Source: Scilla litardierei | Taxonomy: Eukaryota > Streptophyta > Magnoliopsida > Asparagales > Asparagaceae | Length of the DNA stretch: 64,000 nucleotides | Direction: 5' to 3' | NCBI GenBank assembly: GCA_030789695.1 | Contig: CM061141.1 | Span: forward strand, 167,221,079 to 167,285,078 | Shown here: piece by piece, positions 1-11,273 of the stretch | Layout of the letters: each line of letters starts with the position of its first letter | Numbering within the stretch: position 1 is the first letter of the stretch | The notes under the pieces: model-generated | What the model was told of the DNA's origin: nothing | What the model saw: only the letters and a program-made list of their open reading frames with translations | Database searches by the model: none | Made by a program: the position numbers and the translations under genes

Positions 1-2242
1 CTCCTGGATCCCCTGGCTGAAAGTGGTCAGCCGAAAGAAAGGACAGGGGTTGAGCAATTACCGTCGCCGGGCCTTCTTCCTCCGGGGGGCCATTTCCTTC
101 CGTTGTGCACTCGGCGATGAAGTCGGCCAGGGCCTGCCCTTTGATGGCCGTGCACGGTTTGAATCGGAGGTCGAACTCGCTCAGCTCCACTCCCCAGTTT
201 AGCATCCTTCCCATCCGATCGAATCTCTTGAGGTTCTGCTCCAGTTGCGAGTCGGTCAGGATCAGTATGGTGTGGGCCTGGAAATAAGGTCGGAGCCTTC
301 GCGCTGAGAGGACGAGGGCGTACGCCAGTTTCTCCATGGGCGAGTATCGCATCTCCGCCCCCTTCAAGACCCGGCTCGTATAATATACCGGCCATTGCAC
401 CCCACCGTCCTCCCGGATCAGCACCGAACTCACAGCTTCCTCCGCGCACGCCAGGTAAAGGCTCAGCGACTCCCCTTCCCGTGGTTTGGATAGGAGAGGT
501 GGGCTGCGGAGATACTCTTTGAGGTCTCCGAACGCTCTGGAGCAGTCTTCGTCCCAAAGTATCGTCTTCCTATTGTCTGGAGGTTCCGCGATCGCTTTCC
601 TTAGGACCTTGAAGAAGGGGAGCGATCTTTCCGCTGATTTGGAAAGGAATCGCCCCAAGGCTGCGATGCGCCCGTTCAGCCTCTGTAGCTCTTTGATCGT
701 CGTCAGCTCGCGCATGTTGATCAGCGCCTCGATCTTGTCGGGATTAGCTTCAATGCCACGGTTAGTTATCATAAATCCCAAGAATTTGCCAGATCTTACC
801 CCGAACGTGCACTTCGCGGGGTTGAGCCGAATGTGGTGCCGCCGCAACCGCTCGAAGGTCTCCCGTAAGTCGACGATGTGGTCTTCCGGTCGCCTCGACT
901 TGACAAGCATGTCATCGACGTAGACTTCCAGGTTCCTCCCGATCTGGGAGCTGAAAACCTTGTTGACCATTCTCTGGTAGGTGGCCCCCGCGTTCTTCAA
1001 GCCAAAGGGCATCTTCTTGTAGCAGTAAGTTCCCCGGTCCGTCGTGAAGGCTGTCATCTCTTCGTCCCGGGGGTCCATCTGGACTTGATTGTATCCGGAG
1101 TAAGCGTCCATGAAGCTTAGAATCTCGTACCCCGAGGCGTTGTCCACCAGGTGGTCGATGCGCGGCAGGGGGTAGCTGTCCTTGGGGCAGGCCTTGTTGA
1201 GGTCACTGAAGTCCACGCACATTCGCCACTTTCCGTTGGGTTTCTTGACCATCACCACGTTCGACAGCCACTCCGGGTACCAGACCTCTCGTATGAAGCC
1301 GGCATCAAGGAGACGCTCCACTTCCTTGGAGGCTGCCTTCATCTTCTCGCCGCCCAGGTTGCGCTTCTTCTGCCTAACCGGCTTGAAGTTGGGGTCGGCG
1401 TTGATCTGGTGGACGATCACCTGGGGGTCTACGCCGGGCATGTCTTCCGGTGACCAAGCAAAGATGTCCAAGTTCGCCTCCAGGCATTCGATCAGCTGAT
1501 CCCTCAGGTCCTGGCTCAGCCCTCTCCCGATCGAGACGAACCGGCCCTCGATGTCCGTGACCGGGATTTGCTCCTGCTCCTCCGCAGGGGTGGGCCTAGG
1601 CCCACTCCTCAAGTCGAGCGCGGCCATCCAGTCGGCTAGACGATCCTCGGGGCCTTCCTCCACCAGTTGATAGCAGGTACTCGGTCTCCCTGCGTCGCCT
1701 TCGACTTGCCCCATCCCCCCCGGCGTTCGGAACTTGATAGTCTGATGGAGGGTCGAGACTATCGCGCCGACGGCGTTGAGTAGGGGTCGGCCGATGATCC
1801 CATTGTATTCCGACCCGATCCCCAATACGATTAATTCCACCGCCAGGGTCACCGAGTCTGGTGCGTCTCCGAGCGTTACCGGGAGATGGATCGTGCCGAT
1901 GATGGGGGTGGACTGACCCGTGAATCCAACCACGGGACCTGAGCGGGGACGTAAGTCTTCTTTCCGCCGCCCCATCTTTTCCAGGGTTGACATAAAGAGG
2001 ACGTCACAGGAGCTGCCGGTGTCGACAAGCAGCCGTCGTACCATGGTAGCGTCTATGACCACTAACACCACCAAAGCCACATCCGAGCTGCGCGCCGTTA
2101 CGGACGCACTCGGTCTCCCGACCGGTGGGGAAGGGGAGGGCTTCCCGGCCCTTTCCTCACGATCCTCCTCGCGTCGGGCCCGTGCCCATTCTTGCCAGCG
2201 ATGGCGGGCCCTGTCGCCTCGCGTCAGGGCCCCGCTTTCCTT
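1..2242 (-). CDS. Ty3/gypsy polyprotein: protease, reverse transcriptase, RNase H (partial, runs off left edge)
   Basis: Minus-strand frame of about 746 codons that I read from position 2242 to the left edge without a stop. An aspartic protease motif DTGSS lies at 2009-2023. The RT follows, with KACPKD/SYPLP-type motifs around 1180 and the catalytic YVDD at 911-922. An RNase H-like region fills roughly 1-450. Integrase would lie beyond the left edge. The family makes and integrates cDNA; the motif order PR-RT-RH and wording such as YVDDMLVKS fit plant Tat/Retand-type gypsy elements. Upstream, an in-frame TGA at 2243-2245 ends a tiny ORF that opens just after the primer-binding site, so nearly all of gag (capsid, zinc knuckle) is missing. 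The first in-frame Met is at 2042-2044. The open frame suggests a young copy that is defective only by the gag deletion. Confidence 0.9.
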
Positions 2243-2307
2243 TCACCGAGATGAGGGAGGTCGTGTCATCGCAGATGTGGTTTGTTTCTTCGTGGGACGT
2301 TTTTCGG

Positions 2308-2325
2308 TTCCCACAGACGGCGCCA
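2308..2325 (-). promoter_or_regulatory. Primer-binding site of gypsy element G
   Basis: On the minus strand the sequence begins TGGCGCCGTCTGTGGGAA, two bases after the LTR end. This is the position and TGGCGCC start typical of primer-binding sites of Tat/Athila-type plant gypsy elements. It fixes the element orientation as minus and the LTR at 2328-3291 as its 5' LTR. Confidence 0.75.
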
Positions 2326-2327
2326 GA

Positions 2328-3291
2328 TGTTTCAGAGTGTTTTCTCACTACAGAGCGTTGACCGTGGACTACCCGGTCAACGTGGTCAAGGGGCCCGCTT
2401 GGGTCCCTCGGGGGTTTCGAATCGGTGCGGATGGGGCGAGGGGAAGCCTCGTCCCAGGTTGAGACGCTCGGCCTCGGTCGGACGAGCACGGCCTCGGAGG
2501 AAGGAAGACGAGGGGCAGCCTCGGTCGTCCTGCGGGATGCACGGTCGGCGAGGGGCGAGGGGAGGCCTCGGACCTAGTTGAGACGCTCGGCCTCGGTAGG
2601 ATGTGCTCGGCCTCGGCGGGCGGACGGTGAGGGGAAGCCTCACTCGTGCAGCTGATTGTGAGGTCGGAGAGGGGCGAGGGGAAGCCTCGGCTCGTTGATC
2701 CGCTGTCCACCTGCGTAGACGAGAACGCTCGTCAGGGGGCCGGACCTAGGTTCCGGCCAAATCCCCTCCGATGCCTAAGTCAGATAGAGATCTGAAAGAG
2801 GAGGCCCGGCGGAGACGGTTCGACTCGTGAGGAGATCGGAACGGCGTCTCACGGCGCGAGCGGGGGAGGAAGGAGATGAGATGGGGGAGCTAGGTCGTTG
2901 ATGGAGTACCTTAGGTTTTAGATACCTGAGATGCGGTCCCCTTCTTCTTCGTCTTCCTAGCCCTTTTGTAGAGCCCCCAGCGTGATTGCCTCTGGCCCAC
3001 GTCCCACGCCTGCCCTCGATCGTGCCCCATCAATCCGCCCCCTCGCCGCCGCTCTCTTCGCCATCCCAGTACCTCCCCATTACCGCCATTTAGTGGTCGC
3101 GCGTCCGGGGGAGCGGTTTTCGCAGGAGTGGGCGAGTGACCAGCGGGTTATCGGGGCCGGGTCGGATCGACATTCGAGAAGATCCCTTACAGGGCCTTTG
3201 TAGAATGGGCTTGAGGATGCAGATGGGCTCTCGGCCAGCAGTCGGGCTCCTGGGCTCGTGTCTTTTGGGTCTCGGTCAAATAGGCGTAACA
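2328..3291 (-). repeat. 5' LTR of gypsy element G
   Basis: Read on the minus strand this runs from TGTTACGCC (3291) to GAAACA (2328), with TG...CA ends, 964 bp. The left boundary is set by the adjacent primer-binding site. The right boundary is where copia RNase H coding sequence stops abruptly. The stretch 2436-2700 holds imperfect GC-rich repeats built on gcctcggt and ggggaagcctcg. The matching 3' LTR lies outside the window. The right end rests on the TG and on the coding break, not on a second LTR copy. Confidence 0.65.
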
Positions 3292-4829
3292 ACTAATAAT
3301 CCCTAAATTCCTACGAAGCTTAATAAAAGTCTCTTCTTTAAATGGTTTAGTCAAAATATCAGCAGTTTGATGTTCAGTAGCTATAAATTTAAGAACAATA
3401 TCTCCTTTCTGAACATGATCATCTAGAAAATGATGACGTACATCAATATGTTGTGTACGAGAATGATGCACAGGATTTTTAGAAAGATTAATAGCACTAG
3501 TATTATCACACATAATAGGGCAAGTAGAGCAATCAATACCATAGTCTGAAATAGTTTGTTTCATCCATAAGATTTCAGCACATGCTATACCGGCGGCAAT
3601 ATATTCTGCCTCGGTTGTAGATAATGAAACGGAGTTTTGCTTTTTGCTAACCAAGAAACTAAAGCATGACCTAAAAAGTGGCATGTACCACTGGTACTTT
3701 TACGATCTGATTTGCAACCAGCAAATTCTGCATCACTATACGATAATAAATCAAATGTGCTTGACTTGGGATAAAATAAACCAAAATCAGAAGTGTGCTT
3801 AACATATCTAGTAATTCTTTTTACGACAATTAGATGTGAAATTTTAGTATTTGCCTGAAAACGTGCACATAAACATACTGAAAACATAATGTCTGGTCTA
3901 CTAGCAGTTAAATAAAGTAAAGAGCCAATCATACCTCTGTAAAGACGTTGATCAACACTCTTACCGTTTAAATATTTGTCGAGAGAAGTAGATGTACTCA
4001 TTGGAGTACGTTTTTCTGCAGAACTTTCTAAACCAAAACGTTTGATGAGTTCTTTAGAATACTTGCTTTGGTGAATGAAGATTCCTTCCTTCAATTATTT
4101 GATTTGAAGACCGAGGAAGTAATTGAGTTCACCCATGTGACTCATCTCAAATTCTTTCTGCATAATCTTGGAAAAATCTTGACAAAGAGATTCATTAGTA
4201 GAACCAAAAATAATATCATCAACATATATTTGAATAATTATTATGTCAGATTTAATGTTCTTAATAAATAAAGTAGAATCTATTTTACCAATTGAATAAC
4301 CAGAATCTAAAAGATAGCTTTTAAGTCTTTCATACCAAGCACTAGGTGCTTGTTTGAGACCATATAAAGCTTTCTTCAATTTGAAAACATGATTTTCTAA
4401 ATTTTCATGAATAAAACCAGGAGGTTGTTCAACATAAACTTCTTCTTTGAGAAAACCATTTAGAAAAGCACTTTTGACATCCATTTGAAATAATTTAAAA
4501 TCTTTAAAACATGCAAATGATAACAACATTCTAATAGACTCAAGACGTACAACTGGTGCATAGGTTTCATCATAATCAATACCTTCTTCTTGATTATAAC
4601 CTTGTGCAACCAATCGTGCCTTGTTTCTAATTACTTGACCAGATTCATCCAATTTATTTTTGAATGCCCACTTGGTACCAATAATTGAATGATCTGTTGG
4701 TCTGGGAACTAATTCCCAAACATCATTTCGTTGAAATTGATTGAGTTCTTCCTGCATAGCAGTAATCCATGAACTGTCTTCACATGCATCTTTAATGTTT
4801 TTTGGTTCAAGGTTGAAAGGAAAGTACAA
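3292..4829 (-). pseudogene. Copia reverse transcriptase and RNase H
   Basis: RT occupies 4095-4829 on the minus strand. It includes WAFKNKLDE, the [11 protein letters not shown] motif, [15 protein letters not shown] and the catalytic YVDD, and ends LGLQIK followed by a TAA at 4095-4097 where the family has a Gln codon (CAA to TAA). The same frame resumes at once (KEGIFIHQSKYSKEL) and runs to about 3640. A frameshift there moves the RNase H part (VSLSTTEAEYIA, then CDNTSAINLSKNP) into another frame, which runs to about 3292. The domain ends normally near KLRRNLGI, after which the sequence belongs to element G. So RT itself is whole but the polyprotein is broken at two places. Confidence 0.88.
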
Positions 4830-5116
4830 TGCGCCATTTGTTCTATTTGGCGACGAGTTCTAACTCCATCTTTAATATCTCCAATGATTAATTCTGATGG
4901 ATGATTTGGAACTTGTGTAAATGCCTTAGGAAGTCTGTATTATCTGAAATAGACTCAACAGAAGGTTTAGTAGCATCAATTTCATCAAGTTTAATATTAT
5001 CTAAAGAATTAGATAAAGGTAAAATATTCTCTTCATCATTATTGATGGGAGAATTAGATGAGGGGTTCTCATCAAATGTGACATGTAGTGATTCTTCAAC
5101 TGTTGAAGTTCTTTTG

Positions 5117-5922
5117 TTATACTCTGTAGGCTTTGCTACGTATTGAGTATCCAACAAAAATATCTTCATCAGATTTTGAATCAAATTTATCAAGTGCATC
5201 CTTAGTATTAAGAATGAAATATTTACATCCAAACACTTTAAAATATGATACACGAGGAATGCAACTAAAAAATAATTCAAAACAAGTTTTATTAAGCAAT
5301 AGCCATATAAGAACTTTATTCATAATGTAACAAGCAGTTGCGACAGCTTCAGCCCAAAAATATTTTGGTAACTTACTATCACAAAGCATTGTTCTTGCAC
5401 ATTCTTGTAAAGTTCTATTTTTCCTTTCTACTACTCCATTCTGAGGAGGAGCACGAGGAAAAGAAAAATTGTGAGTAATGTCATTTTCATTACAAAACTT
5501 GGTAAAAGATTCATTTTCAAATTCTCCCCCATGATCACTACGAATAGTGACAATTTTAGAAGATTTGATCTTTTGTATCTTTTTACAAAATATTGAAAAT
5601 TCTTCAAAAGCATCATTCTTGTTTTGCAAAAATATAACCCAAGTGTATCTTGAATAATCATCGACAATGACAAATGCATATCTACTTATATTCAAAGAAG
5701 CTACTCTTGAAGGACCAAACAAATCCAATTGTATGAGTTCTAATGGTCTCTTTATTGAGATAACGTCCTTTGATTTAAAAGAAGATTTGTGCATTTTCCT
5801 TGCTGACAAGCATCACAAAAATGTTTGTGTTTGAAATAAATATTTGGCATTCCATTTACTAACGTGTGTTTTGAAATATGTGCTAGATTTTTGAACTTAG
5901 TGTGTCCAAAACGTTTATGTCA
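5117..5922 (-). pseudogene. Copia integrase, frameshifted
   Basis: The catalytic core is readable on the minus strand: DLFGPSR, VIVDDYSRYTWV, IRSDHGGEFENE and VVERKNRTLQE, giving an intact D-D-E set. The N-terminal zinc-binding part (HKRFGHTKF ... FCDAC) is present, but a TGA at 5920-5922 replaces the usual Trp before HKRFGH. Near 5800 the reading frame shifts between CDAC and the core. After the core the frame degenerates toward 5117 and then through a linker (5000-5280) to the RT. The enzyme would join cDNA to host DNA; this copy cannot make it as one product. Confidence 0.85.
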
Positions 5923-6312
5923 TAAAAGTGTTTCATCTGATGTAATTATTAAGCAATGATTATGAATGATAACAGACATGCATAAGATATAAATCTTATT
6001 CTTACGCTTACCACGGAATAAAACAGATGGCATATCAGAATCATAAATAATGCAATCATTTTGTTCAAAAAATATTTTGTAATTTTTATCGCATAACTGA
6101 CTAATGGAAAGTAAATTATGTTTCAAACCGTCAACCAGTAGAACATTCTCAATGATAGGCTGATTTGTATTGCCAAATGTTCCAGTGCCTATGATTTTAC
6201 CTTTATTGTTGTCACCAAAGGTAACTGTGCCTCCATCTTTATATATAACGATTGAAAGCAAATTGACATTTCCTGTCATATGTTTTGAACATCCACTATC
6301 CAAAATCCATCT
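5920..6312 (-). pseudogene. Copia aspartic protease
   Basis: Minus-strand frame with DSGCSKHMTGN near 6290, the copia protease active-site motif (D-S-G), then VTFGDNNKGKIIGTG and the LLSISQLCDKNYKIFF stretch typical of copia polyproteins. The frame ends at the TGA at 5920-5922 that also interrupts the integrase zinc finger. The segment 6313-6703 joins it to gag and is low in recognisable motifs. Confidence 0.8.
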
Positions 6313-6703
6313 TTCCTTTTTAGGTACATGAAAGATAAAACATTAAGCATTGGTACCCTTTATTTGAGGGTCCTTGGGATTAGATTTTAGGAAGCCAAAT
6401 CCAAGTGGAATTTGGCTTTCTAATGTAATCACTAGAATGAACTATAGAATGTATATAATGAGAAATATAATTATTTCTATCTTTTACGCATGAATCCTTA
6501 GGAACCCATATACTAATCGTAGTAGGTTTCCTAGGAGATGGTTTTGAAATGTTAGTAACATTTCTTTGTGAAGAAGTTGGAATGTTTACTTTCTTCGTGT
6601 ATATGAATGTGTTATTCCTCTTTTGTGGTTTAACAAAAATTGTTTTTCCACTAGAAGAAGATGTGTTACAAGACTTAGGTGCATCCTTATGAGAATATCC
6701 CAG

Positions 6704-8143
6704 TCATTGTCTATGATTTGCTGGATATTGAATTTTTAGCAAATCATCGAGATTTGTCTTTCCTTTGTTAAATTTATTAACATTGGATGACATATCGTCG
6801 TATTTCATTTTTAGTGATGAAATACTTTTATCCATTTCGGATATTTGTGCATGCAATTCTAGATTCCTAGTTTTGAGAAGATCATTCTCTTTACTAAGAT
6901 CTGAAACTTGAGAAGATGTATTCTCAACATGTATAAAATTTGGTGTAGTGTTTTTAGAAGATGACAATTCTTGATATTTAAGAAGGAGATCATCATTATT
7001 CTGTTTCAAAGATTTATGTTGACCATTTAATTTTTTGAAACGAGAATAGAGATCTTTTAATGCATCTAGTAATTCTTCATTATTAAAAGAACTTACCCCA
7101 TCTTCATCATTTTGTGCCATAAAGCACATATTAGCACTTTCATTGTGATCATCATCTTCATCATCTGAAGAATCATCCCAAGTTGCTGCAAATGCTTTCT
7201 TCATTTTGTCAAACTTTCTTTCTCTTCTAGATTGATCATTGTTGTTGGAAGTTTTGAACTTAGCCTTGAGAAGAGGACAATCTTTCTTCATATGTCCAGG
7301 CCTATTGTAATTAAAGAAAAGAGAAGAATCGGTATTCTTAGATTTGAAATTATTATTATACTTACCTTTTTGAAAGAATTTTCTGAAGTTCTTGACAAAG
7401 AATGCCATATCATCATCTGAGTCTTCATTTTCTGACGTAGCGTTGAAAGCGAGTACTTTCTTCCTTTGATCGGATTCTTCTTTCTGATCTTGTAAAGTAA
7501 CTTCATGGGCCATTAGGTTACCAATTAGATCTTCCATGGATAATGTGGAAAGATCAATGGCTTCCTCAATAGCAGTGATCTTTGGACGCCACTCTGAAGA
7601 GAGTACCTTAAGAATCTTTCGTACCTGATCAAGAGAAGAATAAACTTTTCCAAGAGCATTAAGAGAATTAATAATATTAGCGAACCTGGTGTTCATTTCT
7701 CCAATCGTCTCTTTGTATTGCATCTTGAACAACTCATATTTATGAACCAAAGAGGCAATCTTGGTTTCCTTTACTTTATTGATTCCTTCATGAGTTACCT
7801 CGAGTATGTGCCAAATCTCCTTTGCACTTTTGTCCTGAGATACCCGATTAAACTCATGTTGATCCATGGCACAGAATAAAGCATTCATGGTATTTGAGTT
7901 GTTGGTCTTTGCAGATTTTTCGTTAGCGGTCCAATCAGCAACAGGTGTTGTTGGCTTTGTGTATCCTGTCTCTACGATGTCCCAAATCTCATAATGCATA
8001 CTCTGGAGATGAATCTCCATTCGTATTTTCCAATATGAGTAGTTAGAACCATCAAATAGAGGAGGACGAACTTGAGAGTGCCCTTCAGGATGTTGATTTG
8101 TGTTGTAGTTGTGTGGACCAGCGTTCATGTTTAATTCTGCCAT
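6704..8143 (-). CDS. Copia gag with disabled zinc knuckle
   Basis: Open minus-strand frame of 479 codons starting 6 bases after the primer-binding site. The N-terminal half reads RPPLFDGSNYSYWKIRMEIHL and continues as the UBN2-type gag domain. A zinc-knuckle position follows around residues 278-292. The C-terminal third is rich in Lys, Glu, Leu and Asn and looks coiled-coil-like, as in Sirevirus gags. The knuckle should be C-x2-C-x4-H-x4-C but reads F-x2-Y-x4-H-x4-C, so the first two Cys are lost while the frame stays open. Gag packages the RNA; loss of the knuckle should harm that. Confidence 0.85.
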   Translation of the reverse strand: MAELNMNAGPHNYNTNQHPEGHSQVRPPLFDGSNYSYWKIRMEIHLQSMHYEIWDIVETGYTKPTTPVADWTANEKSAKTNNSNTMNALFCAMDQHEFNRVSQDKSAKEIWHILEVTHEGINKVKETKIASLVHKYELFKMQYKETIGEMNTRFANIINSLNALGKVYSSLDQVRKILKVLSSEWRPKITAIEEAIDLSTLSMEDLIGNLMAHEVTLQDQKEESDQRKKVLAFNATSENEDSDDDMAFFVKNFRKFFQKGKYNNNFKSKNTDSSLFFNYNRPGHMKKDCPLLKAKFKTSNNNDQSRRERKFDKMKKAFAATWDDSSDDEDDDHNESANMCFMAQNDEDGVSSFNNEELLDALKDLYSRFKKLNGQHKSLKQNNDDLLLKYQELSSSKNTTPNFIHVENTSSQVSDLSKENDLLKTRNLELHAQISEMDKSISSLKMKYDDMSSNVNKFNKGKTNLDDLLKIQYPANHRQ

Positions 8144-8149
8144 CTTAGC

Positions 8150-8164
8150 CTTGCTTTGATACCA
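8150..8164 (-). promoter_or_regulatory. Primer-binding site of the copia element (initiator Met-tRNA)
   Basis: Minus strand TGGTATCAAAGCAAG lies two bases from the LTR end, close to the canonical TGGTATCAGAGC that pairs with plant initiator tRNA-Met. One base differs (A for G). Confidence 0.8.
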
Positions 8165-8166
8165 AA

Positions 8167-9183
8167 TGTAATTTTAGCCTGTATGGATCAATACACTAGA
8201 GGGGGGTGAATAGTGTATATAATAAAAATGCTGCAAATAAAACGTTATTGATATTTGCAAAGATGGCACAGAAATAAAATAACAAGTACTAAAAATAAAT
8301 CAATCGCAAACACAGAGATGTATCCTGGTTCAGATCCTCTTGATCCTAGTCCAGTCCTCTACTCCCAGTAGAGATTTTCAATCCATTATAATCACTTGCC
8401 CCGCAAGCACAAACTTACAAAAATGGCGACACTCCCTGTGTCCCAAACTTTGTACAATCTCTAAACAGAGATTCAAACCTGTTGTAAAAAAGAAAATAAA
8501 CACCTTATAGCCTTGTAATGAATATGAAATATGAATTCAAAAGGACGGTGTTTAAAATAGGAACTTCAAGATGTATATGATATGTAATGAAGAGCAATAC
8601 TTGAAGTTCTCTGGTTCATAAAAGAAGAGAGAGATCAATTGATTTCTTCTTGCAATTATGAACACAAACAACTTTCCAAAATGATGTTGAAAAAGACAAA
8701 ATTACTTTAAGGAATAAAACTTCAATTCTCAAAAGATCTATGATTAAGAATCTTGAATTTCTTTCGTTCTCATAAGAAGAGAGAAATCTATGGATTTCTT
8801 CTTGCAAATGAGAATGAGAACAACTAAGGCAAGATTGCTTAGAATCAACAATTCTAGAAAAGAGAGAAAGAGAAAAGTTGTGCGTCTTAAAAGAGAGGGT
8901 CTACCCCTATATTAATAGTGTTTTGGGACGGTTGGGAAGTGTAAATAACATTTGAAAACGGTCATGAACCGTCCCTGAAAATTTGGGGTCAAAACGGATA
9001 GTTTTGAAATTGGTCGACCAAAATGGAAAATTAGTCGACCAAAATTTAGAGAGAGAATTTTGACCGTTGGAAGACAGATCCAGAATCTACATGGTCAGGG
9101 GAGTTTGCATGTGCAATCCCATAGTCAAATTCGAAGGTTTAAAATTGGTCGACCAAAATTGGGTTATTGGTTGCCAATTTTCA
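8167..9183 (-). repeat. 5' LTR of the copia element
   Basis: The inner end is fixed by the primer-binding site (plus-strand tgtaatttta at 8167). The outer end is tentatively placed at ccaattttca (9183), giving TGAAAATTGG...TAAAATTACA on the minus strand. It contains three tggtcgacca-type palindromes at about 9012, 9034 and 9146. No second LTR is available to test the outer boundary. Confidence 0.5.
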
Positions 9184-9566
9184 TAACTATGAATTTTCGA
9201 AATTGGGAAGTGTAGATCTCTGAGTAATGGAACCTAGGTGACTAAGACATATTATCATAAGGCTTTGTGACTCTAATAAAGTAAATTTTACATTGATTAC
9301 ATAAAGCCGTAGATAAGACTGCATCTGTAACTGAATCTGAGAAGCTTCTTTGCAGGGGATCCTTATCAAGTGATTATATATCCATGTCGTGCATGTAGGT
9401 GCCTTTACCTTTCCAGTTTCATGAACTATGATATATCCGTCTGAATATGCATGAAGATATCTGAATGTGTGGAACTCAGCATTGATTTGTATCTGCATAC
9501 ATAGAGTTAGTAGCACTGAATGTGTTTGTCATATCAAAACCATATGAGAATAGAAATATGGAATTA
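9184..9566. other. Unassigned spacer between the copia LTR and a solo LTR
   Basis: No motif recognised. A minus-strand open frame of about 109 codons (9187-9516) has no known domain and is not claimed as a gene. This could be the rest of a copia LTR or older DNA. Confidence 0.3.
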
Positions 9567-11273
9567 TGAAATTCCAACAGAAGGGGGGTTGAATAGTGTT
9601 GTATAAAGATAAAACTTTTTCGTTCTTAATAAATCAACACAAAACAAAGCCTTCTAATGTTGCCTAAGAAACCAAGTAGAGTGATCTATGCTTGGTTCTT
9701 AATCAACTCAATAAATTTTCAAATCAAATCAGAGATAAAAGTCTTCTAGTAGTCGACTCCCAATGAACAGTAGTCGACTCCCAGAGGGAAATTAAGCACA
9801 GCTCAGATAGTTAAACACTTAATGAAGATATATAAAATCTGCACAGAAGTATAAATACAAAACTGATCTTAGCAGTATATTATAAAGGAGTTAAGCAAAG
9901 AATAATTACAAGTTAAATAAGAAATGCTTGCAAAGATAAATAATCACAGATAAGCAAACGCAGACACAAGGATTTTTATCCTGGTTCCCCACAACTTGAG
10001 TACGTCCAGTCCCCGACCAATCCGGTACGAGATTTGCACTATCTGCCTTGGCAAATACAAGCACCTAACTTCACTTGTTAGGATTTCCAACAACCTAGTC
10101 TTAACGAGGATTTCCAACCGCAACACCTAGACTTGTCTAGGGTTTCCAACAATAACACCCTTACAACAAAGGGTAACCACAAAATAAAATCGATATCCAA
10201 TTCACCACAATAGATTGGTGGAGATTGGATTTACACCCAAATTCTATAGCCAATAGTAATAGACAATTACGTGCGTAGTGCCTTGATAGAATATGATTCT
10301 AGATCACACAAAGATACGAATGAAATCTTTGTGATCTAGATCGAATGTTTTTCAAAAAATCCTTTAAATAAAAATTCGAGAATTAATAATATGGATTTTG
10401 AAAAATAGATAGCCAAATAAAATTATGATCTTCAGAAAATAATATCAAAAGAAATTGCAAGATCAAGAGTAAAAACAGATTTGCTAAGAGAGAATGAGCG
10501 CTGAGAATTTGAGAGCGTTTTGCACAAGAGAATTTGATTTCAATAGTTGTTGTGATTTCTCAATGAAAATGGTCCTCTACTTATAGGATAAATCTGAGAT
10601 TTCAAAATTCATTTGACTTTTGTCCCGGAAATCATGGGAAAAAAATCAATTAAAGATATGTCAAAAATCAAGTCAAAACGTCAAATTTCGACAGCTGGTA
10701 GTCGACTCCCAGTGTGTTTCAGGAGAACTTGATTCTCAGCTGGTAGTCGACTCCCTCTCTTTGGTACTCGTCTCCCAGAGGAATTTCTTCTGAGACACGG
10801 CTAGTCAATCAAGTAGTTAACTCCATGGTGTAGTGGAGTTTCACTATGGAAATATAAAACGACTAGAAAAAGCTCTCAATATCCTTTTTGAAAATGATTT
10901 AAAAGATATGTAAGATGTTTTTTGAAATCATTTGTGTGTGTGTGATTGTCTATACGATTGGCTTTAACATAACCCTAAGAAAGACACAACACACTCACTA
11001 TAGACTAGGACACGACTTCGGAAGCTTGATCAACTTATGGAGTAGATGTGAGCTTCACTTGAGCTTCTGTTCCATTTGAGCTTTGAGCTTCATCATTGAT
11101 CTTAGCAACGTTCGTCCTTGTCTTTGAGCGTAGATTGCGCTTCTTGGAGTATGCATAAATCTTTTCATTTGTTGCACAACCTGCACACTTAGTCGTAGTG
11201 TAGTTTAGTAAACTAAGCTTCATTTGGTGTGCTCATCATCAAAATCGCTTGGGGTGGAATTCAATTTCCATCA
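9567..11273 (-). repeat. Probable solo LTR (F), copia-like
   Basis: The block runs from tgaaattccaacagaagggg to tcaatttccatca. The ends are imperfect inverted repeats with TG/CA borders. The aaggggggttgaatagtg stretch next to the left border matches the LTR-end style of the neighbouring Sirevirus-like LTR, suggesting minus orientation. It contains tagtcgactccca-type motifs at about 9751, 9770, 10700 and 10743. No internal coding is attached and the 5 bases on either side do not match, so it may be a recombined or truncated remnant. Confidence 0.5.

Larger units (their letters stand above)
3292..9183 (-). mobile_element. Ty1/copia retrotransposon, Sirevirus-like, 3' LTR lost
   Basis: Minus-strand order is LTR, tRNA-Met primer-binding site, gag, protease, integrase, RT, RNase H, which is the Ty1/copia order. 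The large gag with a coiled-coil-like C-terminal tail and an LTR end carrying a run like AGAGGGGGGTGAATAG are typical of the Maximus/SIRE (Sirevirus) lineage. Coding is interrupted by nonsense codons and frameshifts. The element stops at 3291/3292 just after the RNase H domain, where the LTR of gypsy element G begins, so its polypurine tract and 3' LTR are absent here. Confidence 0.85.

Noticed and set aside
105..1499. Several plus-strand open frames
   Set aside because: They lie opposite the continuous gypsy protease-RT-RNase H frame and have no domain; GC-rich coding sequence leaves the opposite strand open.
9187..9516. 109-codon minus-strand frame between two LTRs
   Set aside because: No motif or splice context was recognised and it could be chance or LTR sequence.
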